Source: Spirometra erinaceieuropaei (Eukaryota; Platyhelminthes; Cestoda; Diphyllobothriidea; Diphyllobothriidae). From it: a stretch of DNA of 64,000 nt. The stretch is taken from assembly GCA_902702965.1 (NCBI GenBank), contig CACRXP010000012.1, positions 2,362,762-2,426,761 of the forward strand. Direction: 5' to 3'. Within the stretch, counting starts at the first letter, position 1, and each line of letters starts with the position of its first letter. Made by a program: the position numbers and the translations under genes. Positions 9,800 through 22,347 of the stretch are shown piece after piece. Below the pieces are notes generated by a model. It searched no databases. It saw only the letters and a program-made list of their open reading frames with translations, and was not told the origin of the DNA.

Positions 9800-10393
9800 G
9801 TAAACATACTTAGCACTTTTATTTCCAATACATAACTTGCATTGGCATAGATTGCATTATTAGCCGCCCAAACGCGAATTTCATCTAAGGATGATATGAA
9901 TGCTTCTGATTCCCGTCACTTAAGGCCAAAAGGAAACGGTATCGCCTTTGCAGCAAAGGCAAAACTGCGTCTTTTATAACAGTAGTATTTGCGAAATGCA
10001 ATCAAGTGAGTCGTAAGCCTACCCAAACGAGGAAGAAAGCAGGGAGTTTGGAGGACGCAGGTTGAAGCAAGACACAGCCACCGTTTATTCATAAAATCAT
10101 GAACTGAGTAAAAAAAGTATCTTCTCTCATAATGTGTACAAGCGTAAAAAAGGTGGCTGAGAGAAAGTAAAAAGCTATAAATATTGACATTTTAATAAAA
10201 CTGACAGACGCGTTGATGTTTCCACTGTCGATTTCGATAAAACCTCATCACAATTCTTTTAAATTTTTCAGTGAATGCTACGACAGTTCGCCCATTTAGG
10301 GCAATCCGGAGATGACGCTGTTGCCATGATTCTTTCATATTTTCTGAAGAATAAAATTCGACCCTTCGTGTTTTAATTCTGTCAGTTTTCTTG

Positions 10394-11524
10394 TTAAAAA
10401 GAAAAGAGTTCGTATACACAGTAAATTAAAAAAGCGTTGAGGAGAACAGTATTTGCGAAGGGACCGGAAGACTTGCTGAGGAAGGCATACGCCGAGTTGC
10501 AGGCGTCAGTACCACAGGTGAAGATGCAAGCCCGGTAAATGCGATCATGGTCGGGAAAGGAAGTGTACTGGCATTGGCTGCCCATATCCATCGCACTACA
10601 GAACCGAGTGGTGCCCATAATTGCTTAATAGAAAGCAAACAGTAAGCTGCAGGATGTGACCAGCGACATACCTCCATAAAGTGCGGTGGTCTTAATGCAA
10701 AATCGAGCATTCTCAACCATGCATAGTTGTGGTGTCAGAGTCGACTGGCTGTATTCCTTGAAATTCTTGTCCAAGCAGCCACTATTGTCGGAGGAGTTGC
10801 ATACGAAACAAGATAAACAGTCACCGAGACCTGGAACGGTCGAAATAAGAAAAAAAACTATTAGAAAATCCACACAATCCGCGCAAAATCTCGGAGTCTT
10901 CAAATACTCACCATACCAACGGCGGAAATCCCGCAAATAGGACAATGCGGACGGAAGTGCTTGTTACAACGACCTGAGAGAAACCTGATTTGTGCGACAT
11001 TATAGCTCGATAGCAACCCTACTTGGCCTGGGGCTTTTGACAACATACCAGACGTTAAACGTTGCGGATCAAACACCTGAGGAAGGAGTCGACTCTTACT
11101 GCCGCCTTACGTCTCCAATAATTTAGAACGGAAAAGAAGTTGAGACAATCAATATAAATGCAGTCTTAACACCACTGATGCTGAAGGGAATTTATATACT
11201 TATTTATTTATGCTGGCTGACAGGAAGAGATAATGAAACACTTCAGCACTACTTGCAACAAAACTTCCCGATAGAAGTGTTAAGACGGATTCGAATGAAA
11301 TAATGCAGTTTTGAGACAGTACTGTGTCCTCAGAACACGTCATTGGAGTCGAGACGGTCGTATGAGAAAACTGTTACAGAACTGCCTTAAACGCTCAAAT
11401 AGAGAGGCCTTGGAAAAGTACGAGTTTTGTTTAAAAATAGGAAAATGCTTTTAATGGAAGGGAGCGACTCACCTAAATTCAGGCTGAACATAACAAATAC
11501 CACGACTATCAGGCCTACCTTCAT
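10394..11524 (-). CDS. Ly6/uPAR (three-finger) GPI-anchored protein, three exons
   Basis: Three minus-strand exons: 11524-11473 (start ATG and signal peptide MKVGLIVVVFVMFSLNLG), 10830-10672 and 10623-10394 (stop). All splice sites are GT-AG and both introns are phase 1, giving 146 residues. The second intron is only 48 bp. The mature part opens with DCLSCFVC, has about eleven cysteines spaced like a Ly6/uPAR domain, and ends its core with TCGTDACN, the family's hallmark CN close. A short SSG region and a hydrophobic C-terminus (LLNAFLIYCVY) fit GPI attachment. Expected location is the outer cell surface; flatworm relatives include tegumental CD59-like proteins. A possible AATAAA on the minus strand lies at 10089-10084. 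The ligand is unknown. Confidence 0.82.
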
Positions 11525-12248
11525 CGGGAAGGCGCAAATCGTCCCCAATTGCACGTAACGGCGGACTCAAGTGAATGCGGTCGCAGGGATTACTGCAGCT
11601 GCTGAGGTCTCGAAGTTTCTATTCACTTATCTCAAACAATGATGTATCTTCTTGAAATTAGGTGCATGTGGTAAGTTCCGGACCAGCATTTTCTATTACC
11701 AAATAGTAGATATTAAATTTTAATGGGACACGGCTGACCAAATAATTTAATTTTCGAGTGGAAGGTTTCCAAACGCAGTTCCTGGCGTGGGAAGCAAAGA
11801 CGCACATCAAGAGCACGTGATAAAGACGTTGAAAACAATGGTTGATGGTTAAAAGTTAAGGGCCAAATTTATGACGTACTTTTGCGAACGATAAAATTTT
11901 ATTAGGCTCTAGACGACGGTGCATTTACCTCGACGGAAGGAATTTAGGCATCCGTATATATATGAAACCATGAGCAGAAGCCGGCAGCGCCATACTTCAT
12001 TTTGCAACTCTGTAATATTTATAATTTAGGTCTGCGTCTACCAAAATGACTCAGATATGGGATAGGAATAAGCCACTTTCTGCAATTTTCTTAAAAATTG
12101 ACGCAGGCATAAAGATAGAAATTCCAAATGTTATAAAATTTCTTGGAATCATGCGTTTTTTTCTTCAGCAAATTGAGCGCTGCCCCCAAAATGTAAGTTG
12201 AATAGAAAAGGAACTAAATAAATAGGACAGAAGCCATTTCTCATTCGT
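11525..12248. other. No gene seen; upstream region of Ly6 gene
   Basis: A mostly AT-rich stretch without credible coding potential. The part next to 11524 would contain the 5' UTR and promoter of the Ly6-type gene, but no clear core promoter motif stands out. Confidence 0.5.
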
Positions 12249-12575
12249 TCAAACTTTTAGCGAGAGTACTAAGAGCAAAATGAGATCCTTTGCTTCTTCG
12301 GATTCCCTGGCTTGTTTAAGAATCGGCTCGACTGTGGCCAGGGGGTTGGACGGATCGCCGTCTGTGGTAATAAAGCAAGCTTCGCGACTCGGCACTTCCT
12401 CGAGTTCAGGAGTCCTCTGTTCGGTGGTCAGATTATGGACGTGGGTGTAGTTTCCTCCCAGGGACAGGGGGCTTATATTTCTAAGCTTAGCTTCTACTTC
12501 AAGATTTCGTATGTTCTTAGAAAATTTGCGACCGAACCGGGACAGAATTTGGTGCATACATCTTTAACAAACGAG
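12249..12575 (-). mobile_element. PLE N-terminal ORF fragment
   Basis: The minus-strand frame 12557-12249 resembles the region upstream of the RT in PLEs: YTHVHNLTTEQRTPELEEV, then ITTDGDPSNPLATVEPILKQ. Its 5' edge carries a ~48-bp block (starting TTGTTAAAGATGTATGCACC) also found on the + strand at 26817. It abuts an oppositely oriented PLE endonuclease fragment. Confidence 0.6.
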
Positions 12576-12900
12576 GTGAAACGACAAGCGTAACCTATGC
12601 GATGTAGCGTAACACATGAGAAGTCTACTACATCGGAGAGGCCGGCAAACGATCAGAGACCTGCACACACGAGCACCTACTGACTCTGGTTCGCAACACT
12701 GCTCAGGCTCTGTGCACCCCTTCGGCTTCCAGAAAGCTAAAACTCCGTGTATAGGAAAGGACCGCACATCCAGGATGATTATCGAGGCTCGGCAATTGGA
12801 TAATAGCTAATATAACAGTTCTGTTACACGGCCTAACAAGCCCTCCAGGCGCAGCTCGGCCAACGCAATGGCAAGCGCGAAACAAAAGTAACAGAACCTA
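12576..12900 (+). mobile_element. PLE GIY-YIG fragment, frameshifted
   Basis: On the + strand VYYIGEAGKRSETCTHEHLL (from ~12612) matches the YIG box and the following Arg/His block. After a frame change, FQKAKTPCIGKDRTSRMIIEARQLDN continues with the glutamate region. It points away from the adjacent N-terminal fragment, so the element is inverted or is two insertions. Confidence 0.55.
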
Positions 12901-13499
12901 CGACGGATACGTACATCACTACGTCACAACCCGAGCCCGACGAAGGTACAGTCATCAATAATCCCGTATGAACCATTTCCCCGGCAGACGAGTAGAAGTC
13001 CAGTCAGATGGACTCAAACAAGACTAACAGCCAAGCGCGGGAACTGAAGTCAGTGCAAATGATGACAACCAGCGTCTAAAAGTCATTCATCGACGAAAAA
13101 CATCCCGATTGACAGCAGTCAACCTGCCTCCCCCTCCACTCCGGTGACTACATAGATTATACCTGCGTGTATGCAGGAGATGAATGCTTAAGCAGATTAA
13201 CGGCCCCTCCAGTGTACACTGTTAAGGAAGAACCATGTAACAAACGCCGTGTTGACATGGTTATCTCTCCCTATAAATACTGTGGAACGCGATACGATAC
13301 CCACCTCCGACGACTGAAGTTTGTCTACTTCTGGATAATCGAAACAACGAAAAGATGGTTTCCGAACTCACCTTTACTTGCTGAATGTGAATACGAAATG
13401 GTAGAGGGGTGTGAACCAATCATCCTTTTACGGAATTTACTTGTCCCTTTCTGTCTTAACGCCCTTCCTTTCGAAACAAACTAGCGGCCGCACAGCACT

Positions 13500-13700
13500 G
13501 CATGATCTAGGCAGAATAGCATTATCGACAATGACACGGGAGACGGAAAGGCCCTTTCTGGCTTACTAACTGTCGTTAGCCAGTCGTACCCAACACCGAA
13601 GTGCGGAACATCTGGGGATCGATCCAGCCATCTGTTGGTTAGAAATTCAACTCCTCTAACTACTGATCAACGGGTTCGTTGTTCTGTCGGTTGTGATCAG
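13500..13700 (-). mobile_element. tRNA-derived SINE copy
   Basis: A minus-strand copy of the family best seen at 40190-40350. The tRNA-like head (A box and degenerate B box) lies around 13610-13680, and the conserved tail block (AGTCGTACCCAACACCGAAG on +) at 13580-13600. It is degenerate and not a functional tRNA. Confidence 0.6.
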
Positions 13701-13764
13701 GAATATACAGTAGTAGAGGGGCGCTTACAGATTGTCTTTTTAAGGCACTCGTTCGTCTCGTTGT

Positions 13765-13912
13765 GCCTTGGGACTCTATCGAGCCCCAGGTATTCCACAC
13801 GTCGGGATTGGGTATGACTGGCTGAAGACGACTAGTGACCCGGAAATGGCCATTCTAGCCTGCCCTGTCTCTGGCAGTAATGCTATTCTGTCTATGACAA
13901 TATCCATATTAG
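13765..13912 (+). mobile_element. SINE 3' part, opposite orientation
   Basis: GAGCCCCAGGT...GGGATTGGGTATGACTGGCT and GAAATGGCCATTC followed by GCTATTCTGTCTAT are the plus-strand version of the SINE body found inverted at 13500-13600, so the two form an inverted pair. Confidence 0.6.
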
Positions 13913-15490
13913 TATGTTTACACTAATTGGATCGTAATGCCGGTTTCAGTTTGGTCACAGTTATGCTATAAATAAATTAAAACGATGTTGATTGTACACA
14001 AACGCCAAAGTAATATCGGTTATTTCGGACAATGACTAAAAAATTAATAAGAAATTTCATGAAAGCTGTTAGGAAATCTATGAAGCAGTATTGAACATGC
14101 AACGAAATAGTAATACGAGAATTCAGAAAGCGTCGTTCTGGTAGCATTATTGTACGTAATGTTATATTGATCCAATTTCTTCTCTAAAGACAATTAAAAG
14201 TAATCTAGGAGCATTAAATTCTTAGGGCATCCGGTTTCATTAAAGAATACCCGTGCTGTATATTGACGAAGACTATGCTATGATCAAATTAATTAGCTAC
14301 GTCCTACACTTGTTCATGAGAGGAAGGATGGTGAGGTTAATCAATGCTAAATCACAGGTTGCGCAGGGCACTCTTGTTAAGGTCTGATTATTATACCTAA
14401 GAAGTGGAATAGCTTGGCTGTGATGACAGGATAAATTCAAAATATGCTTCGGATGGAGAGTGCTGGAAATGTTTAATGAGCGCCACGAAATGTGTTTTCG
14501 TCGACCGAGATGTTTTAACGAAAACTGGAATAATAACAAATGTTTTCGGTGCATAGCGGAAGAAGCAGCCGGAAAAGAGGGGGAAAAGCAAAAGCTACAT
14601 GACAATTATATTATAAGATTTACTATTTGGGGTTGAAGTTTGCAATACAGGAGTCGGAATTGATGTTATATCGCTGCAATAACTCGACTGCATCGGCAGT
14701 GTAGTGCATCCTGTTGGACTGATCGTTAGTCTTATTTACACAGGCCAAGGGAAAAAAACATGTCATTGGGGGTGGTGACTTTAGCCAGATGATTGCACAT
14801 TTGTGTGATCTGAATCGGACGAGAAGTTCGAGTGCTATGCCAATGAAAGTTGGGTAAAAATAAAATATTTCCTCCTGAAACTAAGTGACAGCCAAATCTC
14901 ACGGACGAAAGCAAGGCAAACTGCAGACCAGAATGGCTAGCCAAAAAGTAAAGGAAGGAAATTATCTAAAAGTACGAAATGTGGAAGAAATACTGCTCTC
15001 TGGGCACGTTGCGTTCATCAGGCACAAATAAACATGTTTAAAAAATGTGAAATAGAGCATAATTTTCCAATGCTGAACACAGTGGCCAACTAAAGGCCTT
15101 CTCCGATGGGACGCAGCCCCAGTTACGCAGTCCCTGTGGGAAAGTCTGTTAAGCCTTGGAATAATTTATTTTTGTTTTTAAAAGTACAATAAATACCGCG
15201 ACTTTAAAAAGGCAATATATAAAACCCCAGAATATACGGCAAAATTGAAAGTTTGACTATTCATCTGCAACGTAAATGGCGCATTAAAACATAAAAAAGA
15301 CGTACAGTGTCGCACAAGGCCATATGCCGCAGAGTGTAACTACTGATAACTGCTTTTTTAGACATTAATTTTTGCCTATTTATTTTCGAAAAAAAACTAA
15401 CGACGAACGCACATGGCAAAAATATTGCAAAATGTGAGCATTCCCCTGGAACAATATCGTGATTTCGTGGAACCAGCCGCTTGAGGCGGC
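13913..15490. other. No gene seen
   Basis: AT-rich sequence. Short open frames (for example 14297-14605 on -) show no domain, splice context or similarity to anything else in the window. Confidence 0.5.
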
Positions 15491-15499
15491 AACACAAGT

Positions 15500-17720
15500 G
15501 AACCCTTAATGTCCAGTGTTCTCACTGAAACAACCTACATTAACGGAACCCATCCATTAGCGGAAGAGTCCAGTGAAAATGACGTCCGAGATGAAGTAGC
15601 AACGCTCACAGCAGTGACAAATACAGCCGGAAATTCGGCAAGTGCAAGACTGAGGTGTTTGTGCACAAATACCCAATGGCTCATATCTAAACATTAGGAG
15701 CTAAAACTTTGCCTTGCCGAACTGTCTGCAGATGTTTTAGTACTAACCGAAACCTAGCTGTTCGGAAATATTAGCGACAGCGAAATAGCCATCACTGGGT
15801 ACCAAACTTATCCGAGGGACAGGGAAAGTCGTCGGGGTGGTGGCCTAGTTGTGTGTGTGAAGGAAGACCTGTCAGTGTGCGTGCAGCACGGAAGCTATTT
15901 AGTTAACATTCAAGGCTACCGGTTCCCCGTGTGTCCTCACCCTCTGACGACCATTCAGGACAGACCAAATCGCCGACCCATTTTCTGGAGCAGTTGAGAA
16001 AATTTTGCAGTCTATCTAACGCCATGATAATGGGCGACTTCAACGCACCAGGAAATAACTGGAACACCCTTTAAGCGTCAGGTCCAAAGTCGACATTCAA
16101 CTACGGTTCGCTGAACAAACCATTAAAGGCGCTCCTCAAAAACCATGTAAGGTTTCCAACGAGAACGCATGATGGAGAAAGGGATAAATGCCTGGTTTTA
16201 GTTCCCCCGAAAGCACCAGGCAGCATAGACGAGATCACCTCCATGCCGCCCCTTAGCCGTAGTGACCATGTGAGGCTAATGTGGGATTATTCGTTATTCT
16301 CCATTTTGTATAATCCAGACCAAGAAGATGCAACATTTTTCGGGCGACTTCACTCAGATGGGGGTCGACTTATTCGGCCTGGACTGGGGCTCAACGTTCA
16401 CGGGTAATGCCACGGATGACCGGGAGTTGTTCAGAAATGTCCTTCTGCAGCCCATCAACAACCACTGTCCACTGACGAGTGTAAGGCAGAACAAGCGGCC
16501 TGTGTGACTAAATAGAAACCCAGGGAAAGAAATTAACCGAAATCACAAATTGTGGAGAAAATACAGCATCACTATATACGTTGACAATTTAAACACCTAT
16601 ATGTCGCGAAGAAACAAATTAAGATGCATGAATATGAAGACACGCCAAAAATTCGAGAAAACTTTGCTACGAAAAGCAACACAGAATCAAAAATTACTCT
16701 ACAGCTACCTCAGAAGAAGTGCGAGGAACAGAGGGCAAATCCCCTTAATAAGGACTGCCGGGGACGTTGAGTCTGCTAATAGTAGTGAAAAAACTGCGTA
16801 TTTTCACAGTTTTTCCAACTGGTCTACACAAACGAGGCAATGTTCCTTCGGCGCTCCACAAAAGAACTACCGATAGCCAGCATAAGTAATATACTCTTCT
16901 CAGAAGGTATTGCTCAAAAAGAATTATAGGCGTAGGACGAATCGAAGCCGCCAAGACCGTAGGAGATTCCACCTAAGCTTCTCATCGAACTTGCCAGTGA
17001 GCCTTCTGTGCATTTTTGTCATGTTCTTTCAAACGTCATTTGACACTGGAACACTTCTTTTTGATTTGGAGGAGGCGTATATTACTCCGATATACAAAGG
17101 AGGTAGCAGAGCATCGACGACAAATTACAGATCCATAGGTCTGACATGCATTCTCGGCAAAGTTATGGAGAGGATCGTGAAGGGTTAATGAAGCATTACC
17201 TGGAAGTCCGCAACTTGCTGTCGAACTGCTTTCTCAAAACTTACGGAAAATTCGTGAAGACGTACTTGGAGTACGGCATACGAGCTTGGAGACCATGGGC
17301 GGTTCGAGATCAAAATTGCCTCGAAAGAGTTCAGAGGGGAGTCACGAAAATAGTTAAGGGCCAGAGCTCACTTCCGTATGCTACCCGCCTAATAAATCTA
17401 AATCACTTACCCCCGAGTTCTTTGGACTTTGGCGGGGATCTCTTACAAGCCTCCCGCATTGTAATGGGGTTGGATTACATTCTGGCCTTCGAGGACTTTT
17501 TCGAATTTTCTACCACGACCAGCCTCCGAGGTTACCCGTTAAAACTGCACGCTTAGCAGGCTGGATTTGCGGAAGCTCCCCTCCTCTGTCAGAGTGATCG
17601 AACCATGGAATGTCCTTCCTACAGACGTTGTGATGTCACCACTTATAGAAAGTTGTAAAAAGAACCTTGACATACTGATGTTCCGAAATGACCAAGATCG
17701 ATGAGAGATCGACCTCATCC
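15500..17720 (+). mobile_element. CR1/Jockey-like LINE, internally deleted
   Basis: Remains of a non-LTR retrotransposon read across frames. An APE-type endonuclease is visible as LSADVLVLTET, GYQTYPRDRESRRGGGLVVCV (~15730-15860), MGDFNAPGNNW (~16025) and MPPLSRSDHVRL (~16240). The early RT block YRSIGLTCILGKVMERIVKG follows at ~17130-17190. Then the sequence jumps to the C-terminal block YLEYGIRAWRPWAVRDQNCL...RVQRGVTKIVKG (17260-17370). The catalytic palm is missing. Many stops; a dead copy. Confidence 0.75.
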
Positions 17721-18309
17721 CCTGAGACTCACTCTCATTTTATTTTACCATTAGGAAATCGCTTGAACTATTTCAGCCTAGATAATTTGTCTAAACTCCG
17801 CACCCAGTTTTACGTTGAAGATCGGATACTCAGACGCTAACACCTATTTCCCTCAATAAACTGGACATAACTGAAATGAACAGTAAACTAAGGATGAAAT
17901 AGACTGGAGTCATTGAGCTGCCGTTCTGTTGGTTGAAGCTGAATTCTGTGCAAAGTCGTCAAACGATGTATTAAGACGCGAGTAATGACGCATCTGGAAC
18001 AGAGGAATCTTCTATTCTTAGCCCATTAGGGCATTCGTTGTGGCCACACATATCTTAAGCGTGGTCTTTACTCTCAGACACAGATTCCTTATTATGACGC
18101 ATTCTGGAAATGAATTATTTTGAAAAATAATGGGATGAGGAAGCATGACAGGGTCAAACACATCAGTGTTAGGCTATAGTTTCACAAGCATAATAGATGA
18201 GATTTAATTTTTTCAACGTGAACACGTAGGAAGCCTTAGAATGTGAACAAACACTTAAGTTACTCGTCGTGAATAAGTGTTTTTGAATTTCCGACTTCAG
18301 TCGAAACAT

Positions 18310-19010
18310 GATTGATGTAAAGCAGGAAGAGCAGCGGTCCTAGAACTGTGACTTGGAGCACACCAATTGCGATCTAGTAATAGGCCGAGTAGCTATCATC
18401 AACCATGACTTTCTGATAGCGGTAGAAAAAGTAGGACCTCGTGATGTCGAGTAAAGCAAGCCTGATGTCGAGGTGTCCAATTTTACTAAAAGGCGCCCAT
18501 GATGCAACGTGTCGAAATCCTTACTAAGATCAAAGTGGGTAACTACCACTGACCACTGTTCATTAGGAAGAGACGTGTCTAAATAAGAAAGGCTAGGTAT
18601 CGAGTTTTGCAGGATCGTCCAGGTAAAAATCTATGCTGCTTAGAGCACAGAATCTAATTTGATAAACGAAATTCAGGAATTTCATTTAAAATTATCTTCT
18701 CGAGAAGTTCTGCCAGAGACGGGCTTTCATGCATGTCACTTTGGTTATAAGATTACGGTTAAAATGAAGACTTAAAAATTGATAGGATAACTGAGGTTTT
18801 CCAAGGTTCCGGGCAAATCCCATTTGACATATAGACCAAATATAAATGACCAAACCATTTGAAAAGGTCAGATGTCTGTTTGACATTCGAGTACGGATGC
18901 TGTCCGTTTTCCTGAATATGAGCCTTTAAAGGACATATGTATTTCTTACGTAGGTCTGAGGAGACATCAGTTGTGTCGGGGCCGCCGCAAAAAAAATACC
19001 ACAAGCACAC
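18310..19010 (-). mobile_element. CR1/Jockey-like LINE fragment
   Basis: On the minus strand CPEPWKTSVILSIFK (~18800) is the typical start of the RT thumb/finger region and VVTHFDLSKDFDTLHHGRLLVKL (~18540-18475) is RT domain A (consensus FDLSKAFDT). It is broken by stops and ends in the middle of the RT. Confidence 0.7.
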
Positions 19011-20530
19011 CTACTGAACAAACAATAGTACGTAAGGTAGCCGTGATGGAAGACCTGTGGCCTCCACGGCCAGAAAGAAACATTCAAACACACCTAGCAA
19101 CCCGACTCCGTAGGGTTTACGTGGAGTTCCCATCCCCTGTTGCCTAAAATTTATGTCCAATATACAATGCCACTTTTATGCATTTACGCACACAAACTTC
19201 TCCTTTTCTAAACCACCTCTGGGCAGTTCCCATGCGCAGCAGTTGCGCTGTTAACTGTCCGTTTGCCGGTTTCGTGGTTTACGTAGTGTTTCCCGTCATC
19301 ATCTCTCGGTTTCCGGTCATGGTCCACTTACCTCCCCTCCCACGCATTCCGGAGTCCACCTAACTGAGTTGCCAGCATTCCCATTTCGTCAGTCAGACTA
19401 GCACTTACGTCAGCTGTTTACTAACGTTTCCAGCCCGGCATCCACTTCCGGGCGCATACCTGACCCTACAGGCCTTTCCTCCGCATATTCTGCAACACCC
19501 CCCCCCCCCCAACTAAAAGGCTTAAAGCCTACGCCGTCCAAACATACGACTGTCACTTTAGGGTAGCTGCTACCAAAGGCATCAGGCTCTTAGACCACTG
19601 CGGTATTTACATACACCCCTACCGCTCCCTTACCGCCTAGCCCACGCCTTTCCCCCTCCCCCCTTCCAAAGGCCTGTAATCTACGCCGTCCCAATATCAA
19701 TCCCCGCAGTCCCGCTTCCCTTTACGCAAGCTTACCGCAATCGACAATTCCTCCATCGGCTGTTTACATTTCCGCATGCTTCACAGTCTACTGTCCCTCC
19801 CAACCGGCTTTGTTAGTTGACCTGATATGACCTTCCTCGAGGGTGGTTCATGTCGTCCACTACCAGCTACAGCGATTCCTACTTACCGTCTACCATGGCC
19901 GGCAGCGGCCTAAGACAGTCTCTACGTACCTCCCAGTTCCCGCTCTAAAGGCCTTCCGTAATCACTCCCTTCCTGACCTACAAGGGTTTATCGACGAGGC
20001 TTAGTGGACGTCATTGCATTATTCTACGTAGGTAAATATGTTCACGTACCAAGCCTCCAAGGTTGGTCGATCAGTCGCAATCCTTACCGTGCGATGATGG
20101 CTACGTTACCACTGCTAGAGATAGCCACCCATCCCACAGACAACGTCCGTTCAATTTCCCCATAAGTGATCCATAGGCACCTATCAGCTAAAGCAGCCCT
20201 GTGGATGATATTTATTCAATTGCGTATCACACCTTACCTCATTCCGGAGGCTTAGCAGTACCGTAATCACGAACAACGCCATAGACAAATGCAATATTTA
20301 CTCCGAATTAGGAAAAGGAACAATACACTGGACATACAGCGAGGTAAGGGAAATCGTCCCCGACTGCCTTGGGCAGCCGGTTTGCCACAACAGTAACATT
20401 CAACAGTTAGGTGTACAATAAAAAGGGTACGCGATTACACGCTTCCAATACCATGCGGTACCCCCTGTCAACCTGCGCATGCATCTTCGGTAGGGAATCC
20501 CTCATCGCCAGCAGACAATGGCACCATTAC
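19011..20530. other. No gene seen; pyrimidine-rich tract
   Basis: C-rich and T-rich sequence with a poly-C run near 19498-19510. No coding evidence, splice-flanked frame or recognisable repeat apart from short duplicated words. Confidence 0.5.
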
Positions 20531-21439
20531 TGTAGGTAGGCATGGACAGTAACTAAAAGAGGTATGCAGTCTTCCTTTTACGTCTTCCATCTGGGCCTCC
20601 GTTGGTTGCCTTCATCAATCGTCCATGGTTGGCTCTCCTCCATCGACAGCTCCCTCTTTGACCGGCCTGTAACGGTCACCGGCACTGTAGGTAGGCATGG
20701 AGAGTAAGTGGACGAAGTACACAGTCATACCTTCCAGTGTTCCGTCCGCGCCTTCGTTGGTTGGCTTCTCCAATCGTCGATGCTTGGCTCTCCTCAATCG
20801 ACATCTCCCTCTTTGACCGGCCAGTAACGGCCACAGGCACTACAGCTAGGCATGGAGAGTAAGTGGACGAAGTACAGAGTCATACCTTCCAGTCTTCCGT
20901 CTGCGCGTTCGTTGGTTAGCTTCTTCAATCGTCGATGGTTGGCTCCCCTCAATCGACAACTCCCTCTATGACCGGCGGCCACAGGCACTACAGCTAGGCA
21001 TGGAGAGTAAGTGGACGAAGTACAGAGTCATACCTTCCAGTCTTCCGTCTGCGCGTTCGTTGGTTAGCTTCTTCAATCGTCGATGGTTGGCTCCCCTCAA
21101 TCGACAACTCCCTCTATGACCGGCCAGTAACGGCCAAAGGCTCTGTAGGTAGGCATGGGCAGTAAGTGGACGAATTACAGAGTCTTACCTTCCAGTCTTC
21201 CGTCTGCGCGTTCGTTGGTTAGCTTCTTCAATCGTCGATGGTTGGCTCTCCTCAATCGACAGCTCCCTCTTTGACCGGCCGGTAACGGCCACAGGCAATG
21301 TAGGTAGGCATGGAGAGTAAGTGGACGAAGTACAGATTCATGCCTTCCAGTCTTCCGTTTGCGCGTTCGTCGGTTGGCTCTCCTCAATCGACAGCTCCCT
21401 CTTTGGCCAGCCGGTAACGGCCACAGGCACTGTAGGTAG
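20531..21439. repeat. 155-bp satellite, left block
   Basis: Tandem units of 155 bp. The word TCCCTC[TA][TA]TG recurs at 20651, 20806, 20961, 21109, 21264 and 21396; the spacings are 155, 155, 148, 155 and 132. Shorter units carry small deletions. Each unit contains GACCGGCC, AACGGCCACAGGC and TAGGCATGGAGAGTAAGTGG. Open frames over it are by-products. Confidence 0.95.
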
Positions 21440-21663
21440 AATAGAATAGAATAGGTTTATTGTAGCGCCCCTTGGGCACTGTCAGTCCCCTTTGAACTCA
21501 GGAAAAAAACCTAAAACAAACTCGTCAATTTCAACTGCACTTTGACTTCATTTGCTTCGGGTGCCTGGTTAGCCAAAAGAGCGCGAATTGAGAGTTTGTT
21601 TTAAGTTAAAAAAAACCTCAGTTCTAAGGGAAAATAATAACAAAAGTTTCAAAAAATAACGAT

Positions 21664-21746
21664 GTGTACAATATAAAAATTGAAGTTTGCAGTTTGGTAG
21701 TTTTCGGTACAATATAAAAATTGAAGTTTGCAGTTTGGTAGTTTTC
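21664..21746. repeat. Short tandem duplication in LINE 3' UTR
   Basis: A ~43-bp unit beginning GTACAATATAAAAATTGAAG and ending TTTGGTAGTTTTCGG is present twice in a row at the 3' UTR of the LINE. Confidence 0.85.
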
Positions 21747-22347
21747 GGGGGCATGAATAATATGTCCTTCATGGCAATTGAAGAACTTTGATATCGGCCT
21801 GACCTTGAAATTATTTTCCTGTTGGGTAAATTTCGGTTTGCTCTAGTTGTTGGTTGTCAGTCTATCTCGCCAGTTGTAAGGGGGCGCTCGCACAGTTCCG
21901 ACGTATTTTTTCAGGAGGCTTACCATCGTTGTCTGGACTAAGAGCTGGAAAAGATGAATATATATCAGGAGTAAGAAGCATTCAATGGTAAGTCACAATC
22001 GAAACTGTCAAAATACTATTGAATCATGTATCATATTGTTCTTGTTAATGTGAAATTATAGGAGTAGTGGTCGACTGTTTACTATGACCTAATATAGTTC
22101 TATATATGTTTAATATGGCTTTAATATAGACATACGCACGACTAATATGCAGGGTTTTATCGAAGGGTATATTTTTATTAGCTTTATAAGGGATATTTAG
22201 TGTCTGGTGACATAGCTGATGAAAACGAGAAAGGGAGGAAAATAGAGGAATATCATTATCTGTTCTATGTTTATCAATGATGCTATCTTTTATAAATTTG
22301 ATTATTTTTAGTGCTATGCTCCGGTATTTTTCAATCGGCTGGCATCA

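Noticed and set aside
10625..10945. Single-exon reading of the Ly6 region from 10945
   Set aside because: It lacks a real ATG and crosses a splice acceptor at 10831. The phase-matched signal-peptide exon at 11524-11473 gives a better N-terminus.
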